In this document: positions 45,366 to 54,850 of the stretch, piece by piece
How positions within the stretch are numbered: position 1 is the first letter of the stretch
Layout: each line of letters begins with the position of its first letter
From: Sphingomonas sp.
GTDB taxonomy: Bacteria > Pseudomonadota > Alphaproteobacteria > Sphingomonadales > Sphingomonadaceae
DNA: 64,000 nucleotides
Reading direction: 5' to 3'
NCBI RefSeq assembly: GCF_017304615.1
Contig: NZ_JAFKLZ010000001.1
Span: 310,001 to 374,000 of the forward strand
Notes under the pieces: model-generated
Database searches by the model: none
What the model saw: only the letters and a program-made list of their open reading frames with translations
Told to the model about the DNA's origin: nothing
Position numbers and translations under genes: made by a program

Positions 45366-46837
45366 ACGATTATTATAGCGGAGACGACCAGAGCGTAGTG
45401 GCCGCAAGCGATGGCGGCTTCATTGCGCAGCTGCCGTCGATTGTCTGGCAGCGCCGATGGTTCCTGATCGTGCCGGTTCTCGTCGCGGCGATCGCGGCGC
45501 TGGCCACGGCGTTCCTGTTGCCCAGGGTGTACGATTCCACCGCCACCTTGCTGGTCCAGTCGCCCAGCTTGCCGAACGACGTGATCGGCACGGGCAACGA
45601 CGCCGACCTGATCAACCGCCGGATCGAGAGTCTGCGTCAGCAGATCGTTACGCGTCCCAAGCTGCTCGCGCTGATCGAAACCAACGATCTCTATTCCTCC
45701 GACCGCGCGCGCAAGCCGTTGTCGCAGGTCATCGACACGATGCGGGACGACATCACGCTCACGTCGATCGACGCCAATCTCAACGCCAGCAAGCCCGAAG
45801 ACCGGACGATCGCGTTCAAGCTGTCGTTCGCTTATTCGGATCCGACCAAAGCCCAGGCTATCGCGCAAAGCCTGATGGAACAGATTGTCGAACTCAATTC
45901 GACCGCGGACGTCGCGAACGCCAACCAGGCCGTCCAATTCCTGACCGAACAGGGCAACAACCTGAAGCGTGAGATAAGCGGGCTGGAAGAACAGATCGCA
46001 AAGCTGAATCTGCAATATGGCGGCGTCCTGGCGCGGTCCAATACGCCGATCGGCGGCAACAGTGTCGGGTACGACATGCAGATCGCCGACCTGATGCGCG
46101 CGAACCAGACGCTGCAATTGCAGAAATCGGACGTCGCCACGTCGGATCAGCGCGACCCGGCGGTGACCGCCGCCGAACAGGCTCTGGCCGCGGCGCGCGC
46201 GCAATATTCGGAGGATCACCCGGACGTCCGGCTCGCGAAGGCGCGGCTGGCGGAGGCGAAGCGCCTTGCGACCGACAGCATCAAGAAGGTGCCGGTCAAC
46301 AATATCGACGAGCAGATCAAGTTCAACAACGAGCAGATCGCGAAGCTGCGTGCGGCCAAGGCCCAGGAAATGAGCGCGGTGTCGGCGACGATCAACTCGC
46401 AGTCGCGCGCGCCCGCCGTGCAGCAATTGACCCTGCAACTGCAGCAGAAGCTGGACGGCCTCTACAAGCAATATGACGCGATTTCGCAACGCCTGATGAC
46501 TGCGCAGGCCGGCGCCCGCGCCGCCAACGAGCAACTCGGCGAACGGCTGGTCGTGGTCGATCCGCCGGTCGTGCCGGACAAACCCGCGTCGCCCAACCGC
46601 CTGCTGATCATCGGCGGTGGCATCGGCGCCGGCCTTGGCCTCGGCGTCCTGCTCGCGCTGTTGATCGAAATGTTCCTGCAACCCGTCCGTACGCCGGGAT
46701 CGATCTCGCGGATTACGGGCAGCCCCACGCTGGCCCTGATCCCCGTGATCGCCAGCAGCGGCGATGAGCGTCCCTCCCTCGCCGAGCGCGTATTCCGCAA
46801 CCCGTTCCGCCGCCGACCCAAGGAAGACCAAGAATGA
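45362..46837 (+). CDS. Chain-length/polymerisation co-factor (Wzz/GumC family)
   Basis: 491 aa from the GTG at 45362. An N-terminal helix (FLIVPVLVAAIAALATAFLL) opens the Wzz domain, followed by a long coiled-coil region (GNNLKREISGLEEQIAKLN, residues about 190-420), then a second helix (LLIIGGGIGAGLGLGVLLALL) after the Pro-rich PPVVPDKPASPNR motif. It controls chain length and links the kinase to the Wza pore. The ATGA overlap binds it to the kinase gene, giving a split two-gene Wzc equivalent. Confidence 0.92.
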   Translation: MNDYYSGDDQSVVAASDGGFIAQLPSIVWQRRWFLIVPVLVAAIAALATAFLLPRVYDSTATLLVQSPSLPNDVIGTGNDADLINRRIESLRQQIVTRPKLLALIETNDLYSSDRARKPLSQVIDTMRDDITLTSIDANLNASKPEDRTIAFKLSFAYSDPTKAQAIAQSLMEQIVELNSTADVANANQAVQFLTEQGNNLKREISGLEEQIAKLNLQYGGVLARSNTPIGGNSVGYDMQIADLMRANQTLQLQKSDVATSDQRDPAVTAAEQALAAARAQYSEDHPDVRLAKARLAEAKRLATDSIKKVPVNNIDEQIKFNNEQIAKLRAAKAQEMSAVSATINSQSRAPAVQQLTLQLQQKLDGLYKQYDAISQRLMTAQAGARAANEQLGERLVVVDPPVVPDKPASPNRLLIIGGGIGAGLGLGVLLALLIEMFLQPVRTPGSISRITGSPTLALIPVIASSGDERPSLAERVFRNPFRRRPKEDQE

Positions 46838-47649
46838 CCGATCCCGTGATCGCCCCGACGATGGGAACGGCCGGATCTTCCGCGACGTCCGCCGCGCGTC
46901 CGCTGATCGCGTCGATCGATCAGGTTCCGGTCCTGGGCTTGTCGCGCGAACAGCTCGAGGATCAGCGGATCGTCGGGTTCAACAACCGCGATCGCCGCTC
47001 GCGCGCCTACCACTTGTTGCGCGCGCAGGTCGGGAAGATCATGGCGCGCAACAACTGGCGGATGATCGGCGTCACCAGCGCCACGCCGGATGCGGGCAAG
47101 ACCTTCACGTCGATCAATCTCGCGGCATCGCTGGCGGCGACCGCCGGGACGACGGTGATGCTGTGCGACCTCGACCTTCGCCGGGGATCGATCTGGGATA
47201 CGTTCGGCAACCCAACGAATACGGGGCTGAGCGACTATCTAGAGGGTAAGGTCGACGATCCTGCCGAACTGGCGCTGCGGATCAACGACAGCAAGCTTGT
47301 GGTGGTGCCGACCGTCAGGAGCGCAGCGCCGTCGAGCGAACTCCTCACGACCGGCCGGTTCCGCGCCTTCATGGAACGCCTCCGCGCGATGCCGCAGGAC
47401 GTGCTGGTTATATTCGACTTGCCGCCGGTGTTCGCTGACGACGACGCGATCATCTGCATGCAGTATCTCGACGCATATCTACTGGTGGTCGATCATGGTG
47501 TTTCGACCGCGCGCCAGATTACCGAGGCGGTCCGGCTGCTAGATCCCGCGCCGTGTCTCGGTACGGTGTTGAACCGCTACAAGGGCGGATTCGCCGACCC
47601 TTATGGTTACGGCTATGGTGATCGGTACGGGATGAGAACGTACGACTGA
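46834..47649 (+). CDS. CpsD/CapB-type tyrosine protein kinase
   Basis: 271 aa. Walker A GVTSATPDAGKTFTSINLA, Walker A' VMLCDLDLRRGS and Walker B LVIFDLPPVFADDDA. The C-terminus is a Tyr cluster (DPYGYGYGDRYGMRTYD) for autophosphorylation. Works with the upstream Wzz-like protein to cycle EPS polymerisation and export. A 94-bp gap precedes the exosortase gene. Confidence 0.93.
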   Translation: MTDPVIAPTMGTAGSSATSAARPLIASIDQVPVLGLSREQLEDQRIVGFNNRDRRSRAYHLLRAQVGKIMARNNWRMIGVTSATPDAGKTFTSINLAASLAATAGTTVMLCDLDLRRGSIWDTFGNPTNTGLSDYLEGKVDDPAELALRINDSKLVVVPTVRSAAPSSELLTTGRFRAFMERLRAMPQDVLVIFDLPPVFADDDAIICMQYLDAYLLVVDHGVSTARQITEAVRLLDPAPCLGTVLNRYKGGFADPYGYGYGDRYGMRTYD

Positions 47650-47743
47650 CCGCGATATATAAGACGGGCAGCGGGCGTTTGTCGGCTCCCGATGAGAGAG
47701 GCAGACAGGCAGTCCGGTTCGGTATGACAAAGTGCAACAAGCG

Positions 47744-48736
47744 ATGACCGACGACCCCCATCACGCGCCCGCGCGCGCCGAAGCTGCGGATTCGGACCCC
47801 GTCGCGGCACCCGGCGTGTCGTCGGCCGCTGCATCGGCCGTGTCTGCGACGCGGCCTGGCGCGGCATGGTGGCGCGGTCCGGCGCTGCTGGCTGCCGTCG
47901 TTCTGCTTGCCGGCGTCGCTGCGGTCGCCTTGCCCACCATGCTGATGGTCGCGCGGGAAAGCTGGTCGACCGAACAGGGTGCCCATGGCCCGATCGTGCT
48001 TTTGACCGGCGTCTGGTTGCTGTTCCACGCGTGGAAGGATGTCGGTCCGATCGCGCCGCCGCCCTGGTGGCGTCCGGTCGCGATCATGCTGCCGCTGCTC
48101 GCGCTCTATGTCCTCGCCCGCATCTCGCAGATCGTCGAGATCGAAGGGTATGTGATGTACGCGGTGCTCCTCAGCGGATTCTACGCGATCGTGGGCGGCG
48201 CCATCATGAAGCGGCTGGCGTTTCCGTTATTCTACCTGGCGTTCGTCTTTCCGCCGCCCGACACGGTCGTCTACGCGCTGACGCTGCCGATGAAGATCGC
48301 GATCACCGAGACCGCGGTCTGGCTGCTGTCGATGTTCGGCTATCCGATCGGATATACCGGCGTGTGGATTCAGGTCGGCCAGTATCAGTTGCTGGTCGCA
48401 GCGGCCTGCGCCGGGCTCAATTCGATCATTTCGCTGTCGGTGTTGGCGACTTTCTACATCTACGTACGGCACGCGGGGAACCTACTACGCGCGTTGGTGC
48501 TAGCGGTGTTCATCGTGCCGGTCGCGATGGCGGCGAATTTCGTCCGCGTGCTGATCCTGATCCTGTTGACCTATCACGCTGGCGAAGCGGCGGCACAGGG
48601 CTTCCTGCACAATTTCGCGGGTCTTACGATGTTCGCGGCGGCGCTGCTGATCCTGTTCGGCATCGATTCCGCGGTCGGACCCTTGCTCCGCAAGTTCGCG
48701 CCCGCGCGGACGCCCGCGAAAGAAGGGCTGTTCTGA
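47744..48736 (+). CDS. Exosortase, probably XrtV type
   Basis: 330 aa from ATG 47744 (a GTG at 47732 is possible). Cytoplasmic N-terminal tail rich in Ala/Pro, then about 8 helices. Active-site residues of the family can be seen: Cys222 in LVAAACAGLNS, Arg268 in ANFVRVLILI, and His289 in GFLHNFAGLTM. Exosortases cleave C-terminal PEP-CTERM-like tags and transfer the protein to the envelope. The pairing with EpsI and the accessory protein suggests XrtV. One base overlaps the EpsI start. Confidence 0.87.
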   Translation: MTDDPHHAPARAEAADSDPVAAPGVSSAAASAVSATRPGAAWWRGPALLAAVVLLAGVAAVALPTMLMVARESWSTEQGAHGPIVLLTGVWLLFHAWKDVGPIAPPPWWRPVAIMLPLLALYVLARISQIVEIEGYVMYAVLLSGFYAIVGGAIMKRLAFPLFYLAFVFPPPDTVVYALTLPMKIAITETAVWLLSMFGYPIGYTGVWIQVGQYQLLVAAACAGLNSIISLSVLATFYIYVRHAGNLLRALVLAVFIVPVAMAANFVRVLILILLTYHAGEAAAQGFLHNFAGLTMFAAALLILFGIDSAVGPLLRKFAPARTPAKEGLF

Positions 48737-49440
48737 TGAGCGATACCGAACAGACCGGCGTTGGTCCCCGCGTCAGCCGCCGCGCATTCTTCGTCGGCGG
48801 GGCGATGCTGGCGGCCGGCGGCGCGGCCGCGGCGCGCATCCCGCAACCCAACGCGCCATCGATCGGGATCGACGCCTTCAAGGCGCTGGTGCCCGACACG
48901 GTCGGCGCGTGGAAGTTCCAGCAGACCAGCGGCCTGGTCCTACCGCCCGAGGACGCCTTGTCGGCGCGGCTGTACGACAATCTGGTGACGCGGGCTTATA
49001 CGGGACCCGACGGGCAAGTGATCATGCTGTTGATCGCCTATAAGAATTATCAGGACGGCGTGCTGCAGATTCACCGGCCGGAAATCTGCTACCCGGCAGG
49101 CGGTTATACGCTGTCGCCGACGATGGAGACCCTGATCCCGGTCGGCGGGGGCCGGACGATGCCCGCCAACGCATTTTCGGCGAACGGCAACGAACGCAGC
49201 GAACAGGTGCTATACTGGACGCGGATCGGCGAGGCCTTTCCGGTCAAGTGGTCGGAGCAGCGCCTGGCGGTGCTGCGTGCCAACCTGGCACGCGTCAACC
49301 CCGACGGCATGCTTGCGCGCGTGTCGATGCCGAACGACGATATGACCATGAGCAGGCCGTTGATGATCAAGTTTATCGAGGACTTGCGGGCCGTTGCGCC
49401 GCCGACGCTGCGTCGCATCCTGTTCGGCCCGCTGGCCTGA
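48736..49440 (+). CDS. epsI: EpsI-family protein
   Basis: 234 aa from ATG 48736. The N-terminus has RVSRRAFFVGGAMLAAGGAAAA, a Tat-like signal (SRRAFF). EpsI domain: KFQQTSGLVLPPEDALSARLYDN, GPDGQVIMLLIAYKNYQDG, and QIHRPEICYPAGGYTLS with a conserved Cys. EpsI domains are often fused to exosortases; here it is a separate protein, translated with the exosortase by the TGATG overlap. Its biochemical role is not settled. Confidence 0.9.
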   Translation: MSDTEQTGVGPRVSRRAFFVGGAMLAAGGAAAARIPQPNAPSIGIDAFKALVPDTVGAWKFQQTSGLVLPPEDALSARLYDNLVTRAYTGPDGQVIMLLIAYKNYQDGVLQIHRPEICYPAGGYTLSPTMETLIPVGGGRTMPANAFSANGNERSEQVLYWTRIGEAFPVKWSEQRLAVLRANLARVNPDGMLARVSMPNDDMTMSRPLMIKFIEDLRAVAPPTLRRILFGPLA

Positions 49441-49491
49441 GGGACATCACCAACCACCGTTTTTCGAATTCCAGATGAAGGACAGAAGGAC

Positions 49492-50385
49492 ATGACTCGA
49501 GTTTCTCACCGCACGCTGCTTTCGCGCCGCCGCGGCTGGTTGTTGGTGGCGGTCGCCGCCACCTCGCTGCTCGCAGCATGCCAGAAGGCGCCGACCGGCC
49601 AGGTCGTCGCCACCGTCGATGGCAACGAAATCACGCTGACCGAGTTGAACGCCGAACTGGCGACGATGCAGATTCCGCCCAACGCGGACAAGAAGCTCGT
49701 CCAGAACGCGGCGCTGGAGCGGATCATCGAGCGTAAGCTGCTGGCTAACGCCGCGCGTCAGGAAGGGCTCGACCAGAACCCCGATTTCATCGTCCGCCGC
49801 CAGCAGACGGAGGACGCGCTGCTCGTCCAGATGCTAGCCAAGAAGATCGCTGGCGGCCTGAAGACGCCGGGCGCGGGCGAGGTCAGCAAATATATGGCCG
49901 ACAATTCGAACATGTTCGCGGGGCGGACCATCTACGCGGTCGACCAGATCCAGTTCGATACGCCGAAGCGGCCCGATGCGCTCAAGGAATTGGGCGCTGC
50001 GCACTCGATGACGGATGTGGTCGCTGTGCTCGACAAGAACGGCATCAAATATGATCGCGGCAACGCGCAGATGGACTCCGCGATGGTCCCCGCGCCGATG
50101 ATGGCGCAGATCCTGAAGGTTCCCGCCGGCGAGCCGTTCGTGGTGCCGTTGGGGCCGAAGGTTACTGTCAGCGTGATCACGGGCAGCAAGCCGGCGCCGA
50201 TGGCGGGTGATCAGGTGCGTCCGGTCGCGGTGAACGCGGTCAAGAACGCCGAACTCGGCAAGATGCTGCAGCAGCGTCTGTCGACCGAGCGGGGCAAGGC
50301 GAAGATCCAGTATCAGCCTGGCTTCTCGCAGCCTCCAGCCGCTGGCGCTGCGCCGTCGCCGGCGGGTAGCGCGCCCGCCAAGTAA
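49492..50385 (+). CDS. epsD: EpsD-family peptidyl-prolyl isomerase lipoprotein
   Basis: 297 aa. Lipobox ATSLLAAC at the end of a long signal. SurA N-like helical domain (VDGNEITLTELNAELATM, RIIERKLLANAARQEGL), a short PPIase-like region (YAVDQIQFDTPKRPDALKEL), and a Pro/Ala tail. EpsD family proteins of exosortase/EPS clusters are likely periplasmic chaperones or isomerases; a full parvulin active site is not evident. Follows EpsI by 51 bp. Confidence 0.87.
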   Translation: MTRVSHRTLLSRRRGWLLVAVAATSLLAACQKAPTGQVVATVDGNEITLTELNAELATMQIPPNADKKLVQNAALERIIERKLLANAARQEGLDQNPDFIVRRQQTEDALLVQMLAKKIAGGLKTPGAGEVSKYMADNSNMFAGRTIYAVDQIQFDTPKRPDALKELGAAHSMTDVVAVLDKNGIKYDRGNAQMDSAMVPAPMMAQILKVPAGEPFVVPLGPKVTVSVITGSKPAPMAGDQVRPVAVNAVKNAELGKMLQQRLSTERGKAKIQYQPGFSQPPAAGAAPSPAGSAPAK

Positions 50386-50428
50386 TCTCGGCCGGCTCCG
50401 GCCTCGGCGTTCGCAAGGGGGGCGAACC

Positions 50429-51523
50429 GTGGCGATACTGACCGAAGGCGTAGCCCGGCACCACGCTGCGATACCCGCGCTGGACGGGCTGCGTGCAGCG
50501 GCGATCATCATCGTAATGTGTTCGCATATCGGGCTGCAACGGGTCGTGCCGGGGCAGTTCGGCGTGACACTGTTCTTCTTCCTCAGCGGCTACCTGATCA
50601 CGACGTTGCTGCGGGCCGAACTGCAGGAGAGGGGGCGGATCGATTTCCGTCGCTTCTACCTGCGCCGCGTCGTCCGCATCCTGCCGCCCATGTATATCAC
50701 AATCGGCTTCTTCGTCCTGCTGTCGCTCGCTGGGCTGATACGGCCGCTGGCGTGGTGGGGATTGCCGTTCGACTTCGCGTTCCTGACCAACTATTTTCCC
50801 CTCAGCGGTACGCCGATTGGCCTATGGTCGCTCGCGGTCGAGGAGCATTTCTACTTCGCCTTCCCGCTGACGCTGGCGCTGTTGGCGCGGCGGGTCAGCT
50901 TCGCGCGATGCGCGGCGATCTTTCTTGGGTTCTGCATAGTCGTGCTGGCGGTCCGCGTCTGGGAAGTGAGCCGGCTGGCCGACTTCGTCGATGTGAATTT
51001 CTGGACCCACACGCGGATCGATTCGATCCTGTTCGGATCGATAATGGCGCTATGGAACAACCCCGTGGCGGATGACGACAATGTTCTGCCCGTCGGCGTC
51101 GCGGGCTATGTCGTTGCTGCGGCCCTCCTGATCCCGACTTTCTTGGTCCGCGACGAAGCGTTTCGCCAGACCTATCGCTACACGATCCAGGGTGTCGGAC
51201 TGATGGTGCTGTTCAACACTGCGATCCGTGACACCGGGCTGGTCTGCCGGCTGCTCAACAACGGTTTCACGAAGCACGTCGCGATTCTCTCCTACACGCT
51301 TTACCTCGTCCATAGCGGCCTCATTCAGGCGTTCACGCCGAACGATGACACGCATCCCCTCGCACCCACGCTCGCCGCGCTCGCCCTTGCCGTCGGCTAT
51401 GCGATGCTAATGCACCGGCTTGTGGAACGGCCGCTGAGCAACTGGCGGCGCAAGATCGAAAAACGGCGGCCCGATGACAAGGATGGCGGCATGCCCGTCA
51501 CAAAGAGCGCGCCCGCGGCCTGA
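50429..51523 (+). CDS. Acyltransferase family 3 (OafA-like) membrane protein
   Basis: 364 aa, about 10 helices. [21 protein letters not shown] contains the catalytic-region His; [17 protein letters not shown] and [15 protein letters not shown] are standard motifs; [14 protein letters not shown] follows. Such enzymes O-acetylate surface glycans. The short tail lacks an SGNH domain. Last gene of the EPS locus, 43 bp after epsD and directly before tRNA-Pro. Confidence 0.92.
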   Translation: MAILTEGVARHHAAIPALDGLRAAAIIIVMCSHIGLQRVVPGQFGVTLFFFLSGYLITTLLRAELQERGRIDFRRFYLRRVVRILPPMYITIGFFVLLSLAGLIRPLAWWGLPFDFAFLTNYFPLSGTPIGLWSLAVEEHFYFAFPLTLALLARRVSFARCAAIFLGFCIVVLAVRVWEVSRLADFVDVNFWTHTRIDSILFGSIMALWNNPVADDDNVLPVGVAGYVVAAALLIPTFLVRDEAFRQTYRYTIQGVGLMVLFNTAIRDTGLVCRLLNNGFTKHVAILSYTLYLVHSGLIQAFTPNDDTHPLAPTLAALALAVGYAMLMHRLVERPLSNWRRKIEKRRPDDKDGGMPVTKSAPAA

Positions 51524-51534
51524 TTATCAGGAAA

Positions 51535-51611
51535 TGGTCGGGAAGAGAGGATTCGAACCTCCGGCCCCTGCCTCCCGAAGGCAGTGCTCTACCAGGCTGA
51601 GCTACTCCCCG
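51535..51611 (-). tRNA. tRNA-Pro (anticodon CGG)
   Basis: On the minus strand the gene reads as a 77-nt cloverleaf: acceptor CGGGGAG/CTTCCCG, D arm with AGCTCAGCCTGGTAGAGC, anticodon stem CTGCC/GGCAG around loop TTCGGGA (anticodon CGG), T arm with GGTTCGAATCC, and an encoded CCA at 51537-51535. No integrase is found beside it. Confidence 0.96.
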
Positions 51612-51702
51612 ACGGAGTGACGGACGGGCGATGCTTCGCGACCGTCCGTTGCTTGGAAGGCGCGCCTATACCGACGCATTACCTAACGTGCAAGCGGATG
51701 AA

Positions 51703-53004
51703 TCACGCATTCCGGGCCGCCAGCATCGCGTCGATGCTAGTGAATTTCTCGCGCGGGGATCCGTCGCGCGCGGCGGCATTCTCCGCCGCCTCGATCTTCT
51801 GCCAGTCGCGGAAAGTGACGACGTCGATGCCGCGTTCGGCGAGGATCCTGTCGAGGCCGGCGCGGCCCGCCTTGCCGCTGGCGTCGATCGTGTCCTGGAC
51901 AATGTGTTCGGCGATCAGGAACCCGTCGGGGCGGTTGGTGCCGATCGTGCCGGTCGGGCCGCGCCGCGCCCAGCCGACCGCGTAGAGGCCGGGGCCGATC
52001 CGTCCCTCGACATTGGCGAAGCGGCCGAGCTTGGCGTCATAGGGCACGCCCTCGATCGGCGGGGTGCGATAGCCGATGCAGCTCACGACCAAAGCCGCGG
52101 GGACGGCATAGGTCTCGCCGGTGCCGTGCGCGCCGCCGTCCGGGCCGATTGCGGTCCGCTCGACGATGACGCGCTCGACCTTGCCGCCGCCCTCAATCGC
52201 GACGGGCATCGCGTAGAAATCGAAGTCGATCGTGATCGGTTTTGCCGCCGCGTCGATCGTCGCGAAATTGCGGAGGTGCGTGACCGATTTGCGCAAGCCG
52301 GGTTCGAGCGGCGCGTCGTCGGCCTCGGGCGGCAGGTCGGCGGGATCGACATGGGGGGCGGCGCGGGAAAGGTGGCCAAGTTCGCCCAGCTCCTTGGGCG
52401 TCATGGCGATCTGATGCGGGCCGCGGCGGGCGAGGATCGTGATCGTCTCGTGGCTCGCGGTGCCGAGGTGGTCGAGCGCATGGCTGACAATATCCGACCC
52501 TTCGAGCTCCGCCGCTGTCTTGGCGAGGATGCGCGCGACGTCGAGCGCGACATTGCCCGCGCCGACCACCACCGCGCCAGGGCCGCTCAGCACGGGCGCG
52601 AGATCGGCGAAGTCGGGATGACCGTTATACCACCCGACGAACGCCGCCGATCCGACCACGCCGGGCAGATCGTCGCCGGGGATGCCGAGCGGCCGGTCGG
52701 CGGGTGCGCCGGTCGCCATCACCACGGCGTCGTAGAGATCGAGCAGTTCGGGAATCGATACGTGCTCCCCAACGGTCACGTTGCCGACGAAGCGGACATT
52801 GTCGCTGAGCGCCGTCGCTTCGTAGCGGCGGCTGACGCCCTTGATCGATTGATGGTCGGGCGCGACTCCGGTTCGGATCAGGCCGTAGGGAACGGGCAGG
52901 CGATCGATGATGTCGACGCGCACGTCGTCGCCGAACTGTTTCTGGCATGCTTCGGCGGTGTAATAGCCTGCAGGGCCGGACCCGATGATGGCGACGTGGC
53001 GCAT
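51703..53004 (-). CDS. Ferredoxin-NADP+ reductase (adrenodoxin-reductase type)
   Basis: 433 aa. FAD motif HVAIIGSGPAGYYTAEAC, NADP motif VVVGAGNVALDVARIL, LPVPYGLIRTGVAPDHQ, ARRGPHQIAMTPKELGEL, VVSCIGYRTPPIEGVPYD and VGWARRGPTGTIGTNRPD. This is the FprA/adrenodoxin-reductase family rather than the short bacterial Fpr. It moves electrons between NADPH and ferredoxins. The start has GGGAGAG upstream. Confidence 0.93.
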   Translation of the reverse strand: MRHVAIIGSGPAGYYTAEACQKQFGDDVRVDIIDRLPVPYGLIRTGVAPDHQSIKGVSRRYEATALSDNVRFVGNVTVGEHVSIPELLDLYDAVVMATGAPADRPLGIPGDDLPGVVGSAAFVGWYNGHPDFADLAPVLSGPGAVVVGAGNVALDVARILAKTAAELEGSDIVSHALDHLGTASHETITILARRGPHQIAMTPKELGELGHLSRAAPHVDPADLPPEADDAPLEPGLRKSVTHLRNFATIDAAAKPITIDFDFYAMPVAIEGGGKVERVIVERTAIGPDGGAHGTGETYAVPAALVVSCIGYRTPPIEGVPYDAKLGRFANVEGRIGPGLYAVGWARRGPTGTIGTNRPDGFLIAEHIVQDTIDASGKAGRAGLDRILAERGIDVVTFRDWQKIEAAENAAARDGSPREKFTSIDAMLAARNA

Positions 53005-53075
53005 AGTCTCTCCCGCTTGGTTGGATAGAAACTAGCGCCACGCCGCATCGTGGCAAGCGGATCGCGCCGATGCGC

Positions 53076-54047
53076 TTATTGCGTCGGAGCCAGCCCTGTA
53101 TTGAGCACCCAGCCGACATTGTCATTCTCGTCGGCGACTTCCCACCACAGGCCGTTCTTGTTGCCGGTCGGATAGACGATCGCACCCGGCGGCAGCGTGC
53201 GGACGACCTTGGCCGTCCCCATCGCCGAAACGCGCATCACGACCGGCCGTTGCGCCTGGAAGGTCTTGGCCGGTGCGGCCTCCGCAGTGCCCGTGTCGCC
53301 GGGCTGGACCAGGCCGAGTTCGGTCACCATCTTGGTATAGGCCTGGATGAACGCGATCGTGATGATCTTGCCGATGTCGGTATTGTCGTAACCGCCGCCG
53401 ACCGCCGCCGCGCCGCCCGATCCCCAGAACCCGCCACCGCCGCTGGCGAAGCTGAGGCTGTTCTTGGCGGCATAGCCGTCCACGGTCGCGAGCGTTTCTG
53501 TCGTGCGGACGTTGGTCAGCGACAGGACGGTGTTGGCCTCCATCTTCTTGCTGCGGATCCCGCCGATCAGGCCGCCGACGCCGCCGCCGATGATCCCACC
53601 GACCGCGGCGCCCGCGCCGCCGCCGCTGACGTTGCTGTTGGCGCCGGAAATCTCCGCTATCAGCACATAGTCCGCCGCCTTGATCTGCCCGTTGCCGACA
53701 TTGGAGCCGCGTTGCAGCCCCAGATTGCCGCCGATGTTGCGCTCCCGCTCGGCCGCCTGCAGCCCGGAGCCGCGATCGACGATGTTGAAGCAGCCGGATC
53801 GCTGCACCAGGACCTTGAGCAGTTTTTGGGGAGGCGCGAGCGAATATTGCGTCCAGGCGCGCGGATCGTCACCGTCGACGATCGAGACCGTACCAAGCTT
53901 GCGCTTGCACCGCGGCACGTCGTTCATCGTTTGCTCTTGCAGCTTCTGGCCGCTGCTCGGCTTGGCCATCTTGCTCTGGGCCAGCGATTCTCCGCTCGAC
54001 AGACACAATGCGAGAGCGGCCATGGCCGCCGTCGAAGTTCTGATCAT
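53076..54047 (-). CDS. CsgG/HfaB-family protein with C-terminal SH3 domain
   Basis: 323 aa from ATG 54047, with GGGAG...AGGA upstream; the longer frame is not needed. Signal RTSTAAMAALALCLSSGESLAQS without a lipobox. The CsgG-like domain (LLKVLVQRSGCFNIVDRGSG, GQIKAADYVLIAEISG) holds a glycine-zipper insert (AAVGGIIGGGVGGLIGG) at about 143-160, then ITIAFIQAYTKMV. An SH3-like domain ends it (VVRTLPPGAIVYPTGNKNG, WWEVADENDNVGWV). CsgG forms outer-membrane pores for curli; this relative has no curli genes nearby. Confidence 0.82.
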   Translation of the reverse strand: MIRTSTAAMAALALCLSSGESLAQSKMAKPSSGQKLQEQTMNDVPRCKRKLGTVSIVDGDDPRAWTQYSLAPPQKLLKVLVQRSGCFNIVDRGSGLQAAERERNIGGNLGLQRGSNVGNGQIKAADYVLIAEISGANSNVSGGGAGAAVGGIIGGGVGGLIGGIRSKKMEANTVLSLTNVRTTETLATVDGYAAKNSLSFASGGGGFWGSGGAAAVGGGYDNTDIGKIITIAFIQAYTKMVTELGLVQPGDTGTAEAAPAKTFQAQRPVVMRVSAMGTAKVVRTLPPGAIVYPTGNKNGLWWEVADENDNVGWVLNTGLAPTQ

Positions 54048-54223
54048 TCCTATCTCCCTAGTTGAATACCCCATTCGCGGCCGCGATGGCGGACGACGGG
54101 CGCATAGTCCGGCCCAGCCCTTCGCGATCCCCAAGCCCGAACGATTTACCAGAGCGCCGAATCGCACGATAGGTGTTTTCCGCCACCCTCGACCATGTCG
54201 CGATCGCTCGATATGGCGGGCCG
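54048..54223. promoter_or_regulatory. Divergent intergenic region between csgG-like gene and pnuC
   Basis: 176 bp between opposed starts. No NAD-related riboswitch fold or clear promoter hexamers could be recognised by eye. Confidence 0.25.
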
Positions 54224-54850
54224 ATGACGTCGTTCGACATTGCCCACGCCTTCTTGAGCGAGATGTCGCTTATTCAATGGGCGGCCGCCAGTCTCATCGC
54301 CATCAACGTTTGGCTCGTCGCGCGGCGTAGCATCTGGAACTACGCGTTTGGGATCGCCGGGGTCGCGATCTACGGCTGGATTTTTTTCCACGCCAAGCTC
54401 TACAGCGACATGCTGCTGCAGGTCTTCTTCCTTATTCTCAACGTCTATGGCCTGGCCCAATGGCGTAAATCCCAGGCCGACGCGGGCGAGGTCGTCGTCG
54501 AGAGGATGGGCGTCGGCCGACGTTTTGCTTGGGCCGGCGGGATCGCTGTGGCGGTCGCCGCGTGGGGCTGGCTGATGCATGCCACCACTGATGCAGCGCT
54601 ACCTTATTGGGACGCGAGCGTCGCGATGACGAGCATCGCCGCCCAGATCCTGATGGCGTTGCGCAAGCTGGAGAATTGGTGGCTATGGATACTCGCGAAC
54701 GTGCTGTCAGTCGGACTCTACAGCTATAAATCCGTGATCGACCCCCTGCATCCGCTCTGGATCACGACAGGTCTCTATATCGTTCTGCTCGGCATGGCGA
54801 TTTGGGGGCTGGCGCGCTGGCAAGCGGCGCGGCAAGGGGCCGCGGCATGA
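54224..54850 (+). CDS. pnuC: Nicotinamide riboside transporter PnuC
   Basis: 208 aa from ATG 54224, about 7 helices. The PnuC signature appears as WNYAFGIAGVAIYGWIFFHAK then YSDMLLQVFFLILNVYGLAQW and LENWWLWILANVLSVGLY. It imports nicotinamide riboside by facilitated diffusion, trapped by phosphorylation. The ATGA overlap with the kinase gene supports a salvage pair. Confidence 0.92.
   Translation: MTSFDIAHAFLSEMSLIQWAAASLIAINVWLVARRSIWNYAFGIAGVAIYGWIFFHAKLYSDMLLQVFFLILNVYGLAQWRKSQADAGEVVVERMGVGRRFAWAGGIAVAVAAWGWLMHATTDAALPYWDASVAMTSIAAQILMALRKLENWWLWILANVLSVGLYSYKSVIDPLHPLWITTGLYIVLLGMAIWGLARWQAARQGAAA

Noticed and set aside
45302..46831. 509-aa open frame opposite to the Wzz-like gene
   Set aside because: Shadow frame; sense strand has the expected Wzz layout with both membrane helices.
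47866..48735. Long upstream extension of the EpsI reading frame
   Set aside because: It reads out of frame through the exosortase gene; the ATG at 48736 in a TGATG junction is the natural start.
51535..51703. Integration site at tRNA-Pro
   Set aside because: The tRNA is intact and flanked by an acyltransferase and a housekeeping-type reductase, with no integrase.
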